Assembly (NCBI RefSeq): GCF_900460065.1
Contig: NZ_UAVD01000043.1
Span: 1-64,000, forward strand
Length of the DNA: 64,000 nucleotides
Direction: 5' to 3'
From: Streptomyces griseus
GTDB lineage: Bacteria > Actinomycetota > Actinomycetes > Streptomycetales > Streptomycetaceae
In this document: piece by piece, positions 43,435 through 50,680 of the stretch
Layout: the number at the start of each line of letters is the position of its first letter
How positions within the stretch are numbered: the stretch's first letter is position 1
Position numbers and translations under genes: made by a program
Notes under the pieces: model-generated
Told to the model about the DNA's origin: nothing
The model's input: the letters and a program-made list of their open reading frames with translations, nothing else
Databases searched by the model: none

Positions 43435-44703
43435 ATGAGCTTCAACCGCACGGTGCGCCGCCGACTCGGCACCACGGCCACCGCCGTCGCCGCGATGACC
43501 GCCCTCACCGCCTCCCAGGCCCCGGGGATCACGCTGCCCGCTCCCCGGCAGGCGAAGACGGCAGCCTCGGACGACGTGGTGTGGAGCGAGGTGCCGGGGG
43601 ACGACGTCTACCACACCGAACTGCCTCCGCTGCGGTCCCCGAAGCCGCCCGCACCCCCGAAGCCCGGGGCGAAGGCCGATCCGGTCGCGGCCCGCGCCTG
43701 GTCCGAGGCCGGCATCCCGGCGACCGTGCTGGCCGCCTACCGCAAGGCGGAGGGCACGGTGCGCCGGGGCGACCCGGGCTGCGGGCTGCCGTGGCAACTG
43801 CTGGCGGCGATCGGCAAGGTGGAGTCGGGCCAGGCCTCCGGCGGGCGGGTCGACGCCCGTGGGACGACGCTCACCCCGATCCTCGGTCCCGCGCTCGACG
43901 GCAACGGCTTCGCCCTGATCCGGGACACCGACGGCGGGGCGTACGACGGCGACCGCGCCTACGACCGGGCCGTCGGGCCGATGCAGTTCATCCCCTCGAC
44001 CTGGGCGGCCTGGGGCGCGGACGGCAACGGCGACGGACGCCGGGACCCGAACAACATCTTTGACGCGGCGCTCGCCGCCGGGCGCTACCTCTGTGCGGGA
44101 AGCCGCGATCTGACCCGCCGCGCCGACCTGGACCGGGCGATCCTCAGCTACAACCGGTCCGAGACGTACCTGGCGACCGTGCTGTCCTGGCTGGAGTTCT
44201 ACCGCAGTGGAAGCCATCCGGTCGCCGACGGCCGGGGAGTCCTGCCGGCCAGCCCCGGCCCGGGAGGGAAGACCCCGCCCAAGGCGCCGGTGGGCGGACC
44301 CGGTGCGCCGGGACGTCCCGGCAAGGGCGACGGAGGCGTCGTCGTCGGCCCGCAGCCCACCCGGCCGCCGAGCCCGACGCCCACACCCCGTCCCACGGGC
44401 CCCGGCTCACCGAGCCCGAGCCCCGACCCGACGGACCCCGGCCCCACTGACCCGGGCCCGAGCCCCGACCCGACCGGGCCGACCGATCCGGGTCCCACCG
44501 ATCCGGGCCCGAGCCCCAGCCCCGACCCGACGGACCCCGGCCCCACCCCGTCGCCCGATCCCGGCGAGACCGGCCCGGGCTGCCCCGACCCCGGCGACAG
44601 CCCGACCTCCTCGCCGTCGGCGACGGAACCGGCCGAGGCGGCGACGGGCGTCCAGGACGAGCCCGGCGACCCCTGCGTCCCGGGCGAGGGAACCACGGGC
44701 TGA
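43435..44703 (+). CDS. Lytic transglycosylase-like secreted protein
   Basis: 422 residues. Signal sequence (about 1-35), then a lysozyme-fold domain: WQLLAAIGKVESGQASGG with likely catalytic Glu130, and GPMQFIPSTWAAWG at 181-194. FDAALAAGRYLCAGSRDL and ILSYNRSETYLATVL are also typical. The last 150 residues are a Pro/Asp/Thr/Ser linker made of PDPTDPGP-like repeats, suited to passage through peptidoglycan. Cuts glycan strands, which could open the wall for the Mce tube. 26 bases after the last Mas gene; Shine-Dalgarno GGGGAGAGGAG. Confidence 0.87.
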   Translation: MSFNRTVRRRLGTTATAVAAMTALTASQAPGITLPAPRQAKTAASDDVVWSEVPGDDVYHTELPPLRSPKPPAPPKPGAKADPVAARAWSEAGIPATVLAAYRKAEGTVRRGDPGCGLPWQLLAAIGKVESGQASGGRVDARGTTLTPILGPALDGNGFALIRDTDGGAYDGDRAYDRAVGPMQFIPSTWAAWGADGNGDGRRDPNNIFDAALAAGRYLCAGSRDLTRRADLDRAILSYNRSETYLATVLSWLEFYRSGSHPVADGRGVLPASPGPGGKTPPKAPVGGPGAPGRPGKGDGGVVVGPQPTRPPSPTPTPRPTGPGSPSPSPDPTDPGPTDPGPSPDPTGPTDPGPTDPGPSPSPDPTDPGPTPSPDPGETGPGCPDPGDSPTSSPSATEPAEAATGVQDEPGDPCVPGEGTTG

Positions 44704-44755
44704 GACCGACGCGCCGGCCGCCCCCGGGCGGCCGGTGTCCCCGGTGGGCGGCCGG

Positions 44756-45193
44756 TCAGAACAGTGCCACGACGACCACGACGCGCTTGCCCTCCCCGTG
44801 CGCGGTGACGGACACCTCGGAGGCCAACCGGCGGACGAGCTGCCAGCCGTAGCCGCCCTCGCCGAGCTGGGCCCCGGTCTGTTCCCGCAGCACGGGGAAG
44901 TCCGGCACGGAGTCGTCGACCGTGATGCGGAGCCCCTCCTCGGTGATCCGCGCCGAGAAGCCGGCGACACCGCCGCCGTGCCGGATGGCGTTGGTCACCA
45001 GCTCCGAGGTGATCAGCAGGGCGTCCGCCACCACCACGTCCGACCGGGACTCCTCGTCGAACGAGCAGAACTCGGTTGCCAGCAGGTGCGCGACGGCGTC
45101 TCGTGCCTCGGCCGCGCTGGCGGGCGTCGGCGCTCCCGCACCGGGGGGGACCGACGCGGACGCGGTGCGACGCACGGGAGTCGCGTTGCTCAT
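44756..45193 (-). CDS. RsbW-type ATP-binding regulatory protein
   Basis: 145 residues. HATPase_c anti-sigma-kinase-like domain: ITSELVTNAIRHGGG N-box, LRITVDDSVPDFPVL, and GGYGWQLVRRLASEVS. The first 30 residues are Ala/Pro-rich. The start ATG follows a near-consensus AAAGGAGG seven bases upstream, a strong reason to reject the longer frame. Probably controls a sigma factor or anti-sigma antagonist encoded elsewhere. Convergent with the mce operon. Confidence 0.85.
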   Translation of the reverse strand: MSNATPVRRTASASVPPGAGAPTPASAAEARDAVAHLLATEFCSFDEESRSDVVVADALLITSELVTNAIRHGGGVAGFSARITEEGLRITVDDSVPDFPVLREQTGAQLGEGGYGWQLVRRLASEVSVTAHGEGKRVVVVVALF

Positions 45194-45461
45194 GCCCGTA
45201 CCTCCTTTCGCACAGTGATCATTTGTCCGACCCGCCGATCCTGCTGGGAACGCCGTCCGCGCGAAGCGTGCCGCAGGGTCCGACCGCGGGGCTGTCAGCG
45301 TGCCCGGAACTCCCGGGTTCATGTCCGGAGAAAACTCCCCGAAGCCGTCGGATCCGTTTCGGCAGCCGCCGAAAAGTAAGTGAGTGATATTCCGCTTTTG
45401 CCGGGTAGCCGGGCTCCAGAGGGCCCGGAGAGGGACCTTCTCGTTTCAGGGAGGAAAAGCG

Positions 45462-46187
45462 ATGAAGAAGGTCGTGCTGGTCGCGGTGTCGGTTTCTTTG
45501 GGTGCGGTGGCTCTGGCGGGGTGCGGTGGTAATGGGGGCTCCGATGATGCGTTCGATGGAAAGAGTGCGGACACTATTGCGGCGGACGCGGTGAAGGCGA
45601 CGCGGGACGCCGAGTCCGTGCGGATCGCGGGCACCGCGCGTCAGCCGGGTGGAAATGAGATCGGTCTCGACTTCCATGTCGATGAGCAGGACCGGTGCAA
45701 GGGGACGATGACCGGCCAGGGGGCGAAAGCGGATGTCCTCCAGGTCGAACAGAGCGTCTATGTGCGGGGTGACGAGAAGTTCTGGCAGAACAGCCTGAAG
45801 GGCAAGCCCGGCACGGATGCCGTGGTCAAGCAGGTGCAGGGCAAGTGGGTGCAGTCCGAGCAGGGGAAGTCGGGGATGGAGGGGATGTGCGACAAGCAGG
45901 CCTTCCTGGCCGCGATGGACAGTGACAAGTCCGAGCGAAAGGGAATGAAGAAGGGGGACACGACGGAGGTGGACGGGCAGCCTGCGCTGATTCTTGAGAA
46001 GAAGCAGGCCAACGGTGAGAAGATCACCATGTACGTTGCCACCGAGGGCAAGCCCTATGTCCTCAAGACGGTGACGGAGGGCGGGGATGCGCCGGGCGAG
46101 GTCGTGCTGAGCGATTTCAACAAGAAGGTCGACGCTCGGAAGCCCGCCGCCGACGAGGTGGTCGACCCGAAGGAGATCACCGTGTGA
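45462..46187 (+). CDS. Lipoprotein, LppX/LprG-like layout
   Basis: 241 residues. A short signal peptide ends in the lipobox LAGC (18-21), giving a lipid-anchored Cys21. The mature part alternates charged strands: ADAVKATRDAESVRIAGTAR, FHVDEQDRCKGTMTGQG, LKGKPGTDAVVKQVQGKWVQ. This is typical of actinobacterial lipoproteins of unknown ligand. Codon use has visibly more A/T at third positions than its neighbours (GAT, AAG AGT, ATT, CTT). Strong Shine-Dalgarno AGGGAGG upstream. Confidence 0.85.
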   Translation: MKKVVLVAVSVSLGAVALAGCGGNGGSDDAFDGKSADTIAADAVKATRDAESVRIAGTARQPGGNEIGLDFHVDEQDRCKGTMTGQGAKADVLQVEQSVYVRGDEKFWQNSLKGKPGTDAVVKQVQGKWVQSEQGKSGMEGMCDKQAFLAAMDSDKSERKGMKKGDTTEVDGQPALILEKKQANGEKITMYVATEGKPYVLKTVTEGGDAPGEVVLSDFNKKVDARKPAADEVVDPKEITV

Positions 46188-46242
46188 CGCCTGGTCCGCA
46201 CCGCGGCGCGGGATTTTCTTACGTGCGATTCTTCTTTTCCAG

Positions 46243-46287
46243 CGGCTCCTGCTTTCTCCGCCTGACCGGTGGAGAAAGCAGGAGCCG
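46243..46287. terminator. Bidirectional terminator between lipoprotein and PPK2
   Basis: Perfect 17-bp stem (46243-46259 with 46271-46287) with an 11-nt loop; AT-richer in the middle than most hairpins here. Serves the plus-strand lipoprotein and the minus-strand PPK2 gene. Confidence 0.85.
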
Positions 46288-46306
46288 TCGCCGGGAAATG
46301 CCGCCC

Positions 46307-47275
46307 TCACGCCTCGTCGGGATGGTTGCCCGGCCCGTGGGCCCGGCCGGTGAGCACAGTGGGTGAGAGATCCGCCTGCTCCTCGCCCGGCTCCAGCAAG
46401 GTGTCCGCGGGGCCCACGATCAGCGGATCGGGTCTTCCGACGGCCTTCTCGTCCTTGCTGTCGTAGTCGAAACGCCACAGGAGGCTGCGCATCGCCTCCA
46501 GCCGGCCGCGCTTCTTGTCGTTGTTCTTGACCACCGTCCAGGGCGCGTGCTCGGTGTCCGTGGCCCGGAACATCGCGACCTTCGCGGCCGTGTACTCGTC
46601 CCACAGGTCCAGCGAGGCCAGGTCGGTCGGCGACAGCTTCCACTGGCGGACCGGGTCGACCTGCCGGATGGCGAACCGGGTCCGCTGCTCGCCGCGCGAG
46701 ACCGAGAACCACAACTTCACCAGCAGCACACCGTCCTCGACGAGCATCCGCTCGAACTGCGGGGCCTGTCGGAGGAAGTGCTCGTACTGCTCGGTGGTGC
46801 AGAAGTCCATCACCCGCTCCACCCCGGCCCGGTTGTACCAGGAGCGGTCGAAGAAGACGATCTCCCCGGCGGTGGGCAGCTCGGCCACGTAGCGCTGGAA
46901 GTACCACTGCCCGCTCTCGCGCTCGGTGGGCTTCTCCAGGGCGACCACCCGCGCTCCGCGGGGGTTGAGCCGCTCGGTGAACCGCTGAATCGTTCCGCCC
47001 TTGCCCGCCGCGTCACGGCCCTCGCACAGGACCACCAGCCGCTGTCCGCTCTCGCGGACCCACCGCTGGAGCTTCAGCAGCTCTATCTGGAGGAATCGTT
47101 TCTCCCGCTCGTACTCCTTACGGCGCACCCGCCGGTCGTACGGATGGTTCTCCCGCCAGGTTTCGAGCGGACGCCCCAGCTCGTCGAGCAGCACGGGCTG
47201 CTCAGGACGCCGGCCGTCCACGGTCAGCCCCTTCAGCAGTTTTGCCGGGCCGGTGCTCGGGCCGTCGTCGGTCAT
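46307..47275 (-). CDS. ppk2: Polyphosphate kinase 2 (PPK2)
   Basis: 322 residues. Transfers phosphate between polyphosphate and nucleoside di- or monophosphates. Walker A in CEGRDAAGKGGTIQRF (84-99) and Walker B in FFDRSWYNRAG (141-151) are intact, and FEKPT-like VVALEKPTERESGQWYFQ and VKLWFSVSRGEQRTRF follow. Single-domain class I type by length. The ATG after GGGGACACGACC is preferred to the longer open frame, whose first 29 residues lack homology. Confidence 0.94.
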   Translation of the reverse strand: MTDDGPSTGPAKLLKGLTVDGRRPEQPVLLDELGRPLETWRENHPYDRRVRRKEYEREKRFLQIELLKLQRWVRESGQRLVVLCEGRDAAGKGGTIQRFTERLNPRGARVVALEKPTERESGQWYFQRYVAELPTAGEIVFFDRSWYNRAGVERVMDFCTTEQYEHFLRQAPQFERMLVEDGVLLVKLWFSVSRGEQRTRFAIRQVDPVRQWKLSPTDLASLDLWDEYTAAKVAMFRATDTEHAPWTVVKNNDKKRGRLEAMRSLLWRFDYDSKDEKAVGRPDPLIVGPADTLLEPGEEQADLSPTVLTGRAHGPGNHPDEA

Positions 47276-47313
47276 GGTCGTGTCCCCGTTCGCTTCGCCT
47301 GGTCCTGTGTGCG

Positions 47314-47354
47314 GCGGGAGAGGACCCACCCGCCGCGGATGAGTCCTCTCCCGC
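47314..47354 (-). terminator. Terminator after the DNA ligase gene
   Basis: Perfect 12-bp stem (47314-47325 with 47343-47354, core GGGAGAGGAC), 57 bases downstream of the minus-strand ligase stop and just upstream of the PPK2 start. Confidence 0.65.
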
Positions 47355-47411
47355 ACGACCATGTTCCCCGAGAGCCGCCGGGCATGTCCGGGAGGGGGCG
47401 GCGAGCCGGGG

Positions 47412-48473
47412 TCAGCCGCCCGACAGCACCTCGGACAGGTCGTAGGAGACGACCTCCTCCAGCTGCGCGTACGTACAGCCGGCGGGGGACCGGTCCGGCC
47501 GCCACCGACGGAACTGGGTGGTGTGCCGGAACCGGTCGCCCTCCATGTGGTCGTAGGCCACCTCGCACACCCGCTCCGGGCGCAGCGGCACCCACGACTG
47601 GTCCTTCTTGCCCGACCAGCGGTTCTGCGTCCCCGGCAGCCGGGACCGCTCGTGCGCCGCCGCCTCGGCCCAGGCGGCCCAGGGGTGCTCGGCGAACTCG
47701 ATGCGCAGCGGCGCCAGTTCCTCGGCCAGCTCGGCGCGCCGCTTCATCGGGAAGGCCGCGCAGACCCCGACGTGCTGGAGCACGCCGTCGGAGTCGTACA
47801 GGCCGAGCAGGAGCGAGCCGACGACCGGGCCGCTCTTGTGCTCGCGGTACCCCGCCACCACGACGTCGGCGGTCCGCTCGTGCTTGATCTTGTACATCGC
47901 CCGGGCGTCCGGCCGGTAGGGGAGATCGAGCGGTTTGGCGACGATCCCGTCGAGCCCGGCCCCCTCGTACCGGTCGAACCACTCCCGGGCGACCTCGATG
48001 TCCGTGGTGGCCGGGGCGAGGAACACGGGCGCGGACGCGTCCGCGAGCGCGGCCCGCAGCACCTCCCGCCGGTCCGCCTGCCGGGTGGAGAGCAGGGAGG
48101 TGTCGTCGACGGCGAGGACGTCGAAGGCGATCAGGCTCGCCGGGGTCTGCTCGGCGAGCAGCCGCACCCGGGAGTCCGCCGGATGGATGCGCTCCCCGAG
48201 CCGCTCGAAGTCGAGCCGCCCCTCGTGGGCGATGACGATCTCCCCGTCGATCACACAGCGCGGCGGGAGTCTGTCGCGGACGACGTCGACCAGGTCGGGG
48301 AAGTAGCGCGTCAGCGACTTGCCCGTGCGGCTGCCGATCTCCACCTCGTCGCCGTCCCGGTACACGATCGCCCGGAAACCGTCCCACTTCGCCTCGTAGC
48401 TCATGCCCGGCGGGATCCTGGACACCGACTTGGCGAGCATCGGCTTCACGGGCGGCATCACCGGCAGGTCCAT
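47412..48473 (-). CDS. ATP-dependent DNA ligase (LigC/LigD ligase domain)
   Basis: 353 residues. Adenylation domain with active-site Lys29 in YEAKWDGFRA (motif I), VIDGEIVI (motif III), GLDGIVAKPLDLPY (motif IV) and YKIKHERTADVVVAGY (motif V), then an OB-fold end with RPERVCEVAYDHMEGDRFRH. The length matches stand-alone LigC-type ligases. Homology starts at DLPVMPPVKPMLAKS. Divergent from the polymerase gene across 76 bp; together they supply the activities fused in LigD of other bacteria. No Ku gene is in the window. Confidence 0.92.
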   Translation of the reverse strand: MDLPVMPPVKPMLAKSVSRIPPGMSYEAKWDGFRAIVYRDGDEVEIGSRTGKSLTRYFPDLVDVVRDRLPPRCVIDGEIVIAHEGRLDFERLGERIHPADSRVRLLAEQTPASLIAFDVLAVDDTSLLSTRQADRREVLRAALADASAPVFLAPATTDIEVAREWFDRYEGAGLDGIVAKPLDLPYRPDARAMYKIKHERTADVVVAGYREHKSGPVVGSLLLGLYDSDGVLQHVGVCAAFPMKRRAELAEELAPLRIEFAEHPWAAWAEAAAHERSRLPGTQNRWSGKKDQSWVPLRPERVCEVAYDHMEGDRFRHTTQFRRWRPDRSPAGCTYAQLEEVVSYDLSEVLSGG

Positions 48474-48549
48474 GGCCCGATTCTGGACCCCGCCCCCACG
48501 TATGTCGCCCGATGTGCGGCATATGTGCGACCGGCCTACGGTGGCCGAC
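48474..48549. promoter_or_regulatory. Divergent promoter region between DNA ligase and LigD-type polymerase
   Basis: Only 76 bp serve both genes. It contains GATGTGCGG and ATATGTGCGA as near-direct repeats and GTCGC/GCGAC as an inverted pair. No clear SOS box. A shared promoter region implies joint control. Confidence 0.4.
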
Positions 48550-49587
48550 ATGGGAGCAGCGGTGGAGCTGGACGCGGGCGGACGGGCCGTGAGGCTGTCC
48601 AACCCGGACAAGGTGTACTTTCCGCAGAAGGGCTACACCAAGAGGGATGTGGCCGAGTACTTCCTGGCGGTGGGGCCGGGGATCACCCGGGCCCTGAACC
48701 ACCGGCCGACCACGCTCCAGCGCTTCGTGGACGGGGTCGAGGGCGACTTCTTCTACCAGAAGCGCGCTCCGAAGAACCTCCCCGAGTGGATCCCCACCGC
48801 CCGGATCGCCTTCCCCAGCGGCCGCCCGGCCGACGAGATCTGCCCGACCGAACTCGCCGCCGTGATCTGGGCCGCCAACCTCGGCACCCTCACGTTCCAC
48901 CCCTGGCCGGTGCGGGCCGGGGACACCGACCACCCGGACGAACTGCGCATCGACCTGGATCCGCAGCCCGGCACCGACTATGCCGACGCCGTCACCGCCG
49001 CCCACGAGCTGCGCTCCGTCCTGGAGGACCACGGCGTACGCGGCTGGCCCAAGACCTCCGGCGGGCGCGGGATGCACGTCTTCGTGCCCATCGAGCCCGC
49101 CTGGACCTTCGTCGAGGTGCGGCGCGCGGCCATCGCCGCCGGGCGCGAGCTGGAGCGGCGGATGCCCGAGCGGGTGACGACCGCCTGGTGGAAGGAGGAG
49201 CGTGGCGAGCGGATCTTCGTGGACTTCAACCAGACCGCCCGCGACCGCACCATCGCCTCCGCCTACTCCGTACGCCCCTTCCCGCACGCCCCGGTCTCCG
49301 CGCCGCTGCGCTGGGAGGAGATCGACGACGCCGAACCGCGCGACTTCGACATCCGGACCCTCCCGGTGCGTTACGCCGAACTCGGCGACGTGCACGCCGA
49401 CATGGACCAGGAGGCGTTCCGGCTCGACGCCCTGCTGGAGTCGGCCGACCGGGACGAGCGGGAGCGCGGGCTCGGCGACATGCCCTATCCGCCGGAGTAT
49501 CCGAAGATGCCCGGTGAGCCCAAGCGCGTCCAGCCCAGCCGGGCCCGCCACGACGAGAACGACGACGGTGACGGCGGAGCGGCGTGA
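48550..49587 (+). CDS. LigD-type DNA polymerase/primase domain protein
   Basis: 345 residues, stand-alone archaeo-eukaryotic primase-like polymerase of NHEJ. RLSNPDKVYFPQKGYTKRDV at the start, catalytic DLD (135-137) in ELRIDLDPQPG, SGGRGMHVFVPI (nucleotide-binding) and RTIASAYSVRPFPHAPVSAP near the end are all typical. Fills gaps and adds templated or untemplated nucleotides during end joining. Start ATG at VELDAGG. Overlaps the next gene by 4 bp. Confidence 0.93.
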   Translation: MGAAVELDAGGRAVRLSNPDKVYFPQKGYTKRDVAEYFLAVGPGITRALNHRPTTLQRFVDGVEGDFFYQKRAPKNLPEWIPTARIAFPSGRPADEICPTELAAVIWAANLGTLTFHPWPVRAGDTDHPDELRIDLDPQPGTDYADAVTAAHELRSVLEDHGVRGWPKTSGGRGMHVFVPIEPAWTFVEVRRAAIAAGRELERRMPERVTTAWWKEERGERIFVDFNQTARDRTIASAYSVRPFPHAPVSAPLRWEEIDDAEPRDFDIRTLPVRYAELGDVHADMDQEAFRLDALLESADRDERERGLGDMPYPPEYPKMPGEPKRVQPSRARHDENDDGDGGAA

Positions 49588-50651
49588 GCGGGAGCGGTGA
49601 ACAGCACGGTGCGCACCGCCGGACCCCTGCCTTCCGCGAGCGCTGGGAGGCGTTCAAGCACAGCCCGTTCCTGCCCGCGACCGTCCTCGTCCTGATCGTC
49701 TCCGCGGCGGCCGGCCTCTTCGCCGGCTCCTACACGTACGCGATGGCCGACCCCACTCCGCACCGCATCCCGGCTGCGCTGGTCACCCGGCCGGAGGCGG
49801 CGCGGGGCGAGGTGTTCCTCGCCGGCCTGGAGAAGGCGCTCGACGCCTCCCTCGAACTCCACGACTACCCCGACGTCGCCGATGCCCGCCGCGCCCTGGA
49901 GGAACAGAAGGTCTTCGCCGTCCTGCGGGCCTCCGGCGGCGGCATGGAACTCGACGTCGCCGCCGCGTCGGGGGCGACGGTCGCCGAACTGCTCGGCGAG
50001 GCGGCGCTCAAGGTGGGCGACGCCACCGGGGTCGAGGTCACCGTCCGGGACGTCAAACCGCTCCAGCGGGGCGACCCCCGGGGCCTGGCGCTGTTCTACA
50101 TCTCCCTGGCCGCCGTGATCATCGGCTTCCTCGGCGCGATCCAGCTCAGCGTGCACGCCGCCGGGCTGAATCCGGCCGAGCGCATCGCCTTCACCGTCGC
50201 CTACGCCCTGCTCGGCGGCTTCGCCATCGCGGCGACCGTGGACTGGTGGCTCGGGGCGGTGGACCTGCCGTTCGTCCAGTCCTGGCTGATCCTGGCGTTC
50301 ACGATGTTCACCTCCGGCATGGTCTTCACCATGTTCAACACGCTGATGGGACGCTGGGCGATGATCCCCACCTGGGGCGTCATGGTGCTGCTCGGCAACC
50401 CGTCGTCCGGTGGGGCCGTCTCCTGGCCGCTGCTGCCCTCGGCGCTCGGGCACATCGGCCGCTGGCTGCCGCCCGGCGCGTCCGTCAACGCCCAGCACAC
50501 CGCCGTGTACTACCAGGGGCACCAGTTCCTCTTCCCGTATCTGGTGCTCGCGGCCTGGGCGCTGGTCTCCTGCACGGTGTTCTGGGTGTGGCGCCACCGG
50601 CACCCCGGTGGCCGCGCCCGCACGCCGGAGCATGCGGACGCGGCCACCTGA
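49584..50651 (+). CDS. DUF3533/ABC-2-like membrane protein
   Basis: 355 residues. One membrane segment near the N-terminus (about 30-52), an extracytoplasmic part to about 165 (FLAGLEKALDASLELHDYPD, VTVRDVKPL), then five hydrophobic segments to about 340. This is the layout of YhgE/Pip-like and DUF3533 proteins. Short C-terminal basic tail. Function unknown; translational coupling (GTGA) to a repair polymerase is unexpected and may be just operon packing. Confidence 0.75.
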   Translation: MSGSGEQHGAHRRTPAFRERWEAFKHSPFLPATVLVLIVSAAAGLFAGSYTYAMADPTPHRIPAALVTRPEAARGEVFLAGLEKALDASLELHDYPDVADARRALEEQKVFAVLRASGGGMELDVAAASGATVAELLGEAALKVGDATGVEVTVRDVKPLQRGDPRGLALFYISLAAVIIGFLGAIQLSVHAAGLNPAERIAFTVAYALLGGFAIAATVDWWLGAVDLPFVQSWLILAFTMFTSGMVFTMFNTLMGRWAMIPTWGVMVLLGNPSSGGAVSWPLLPSALGHIGRWLPPGASVNAQHTAVYYQGHQFLFPYLVLAAWALVSCTVFWVWRHRHPGGRARTPEHADAAT

Positions 50652-50680
50652 GACCTTCCCCTCACGGGTCACAGCACGGC

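Noticed and set aside
48474..48549. LexA/SOS box between the ligase and polymerase genes
   Set aside because: Only loose GTGCG/GCGAC repeats are present; no GAACxxxxGTTC-like box.
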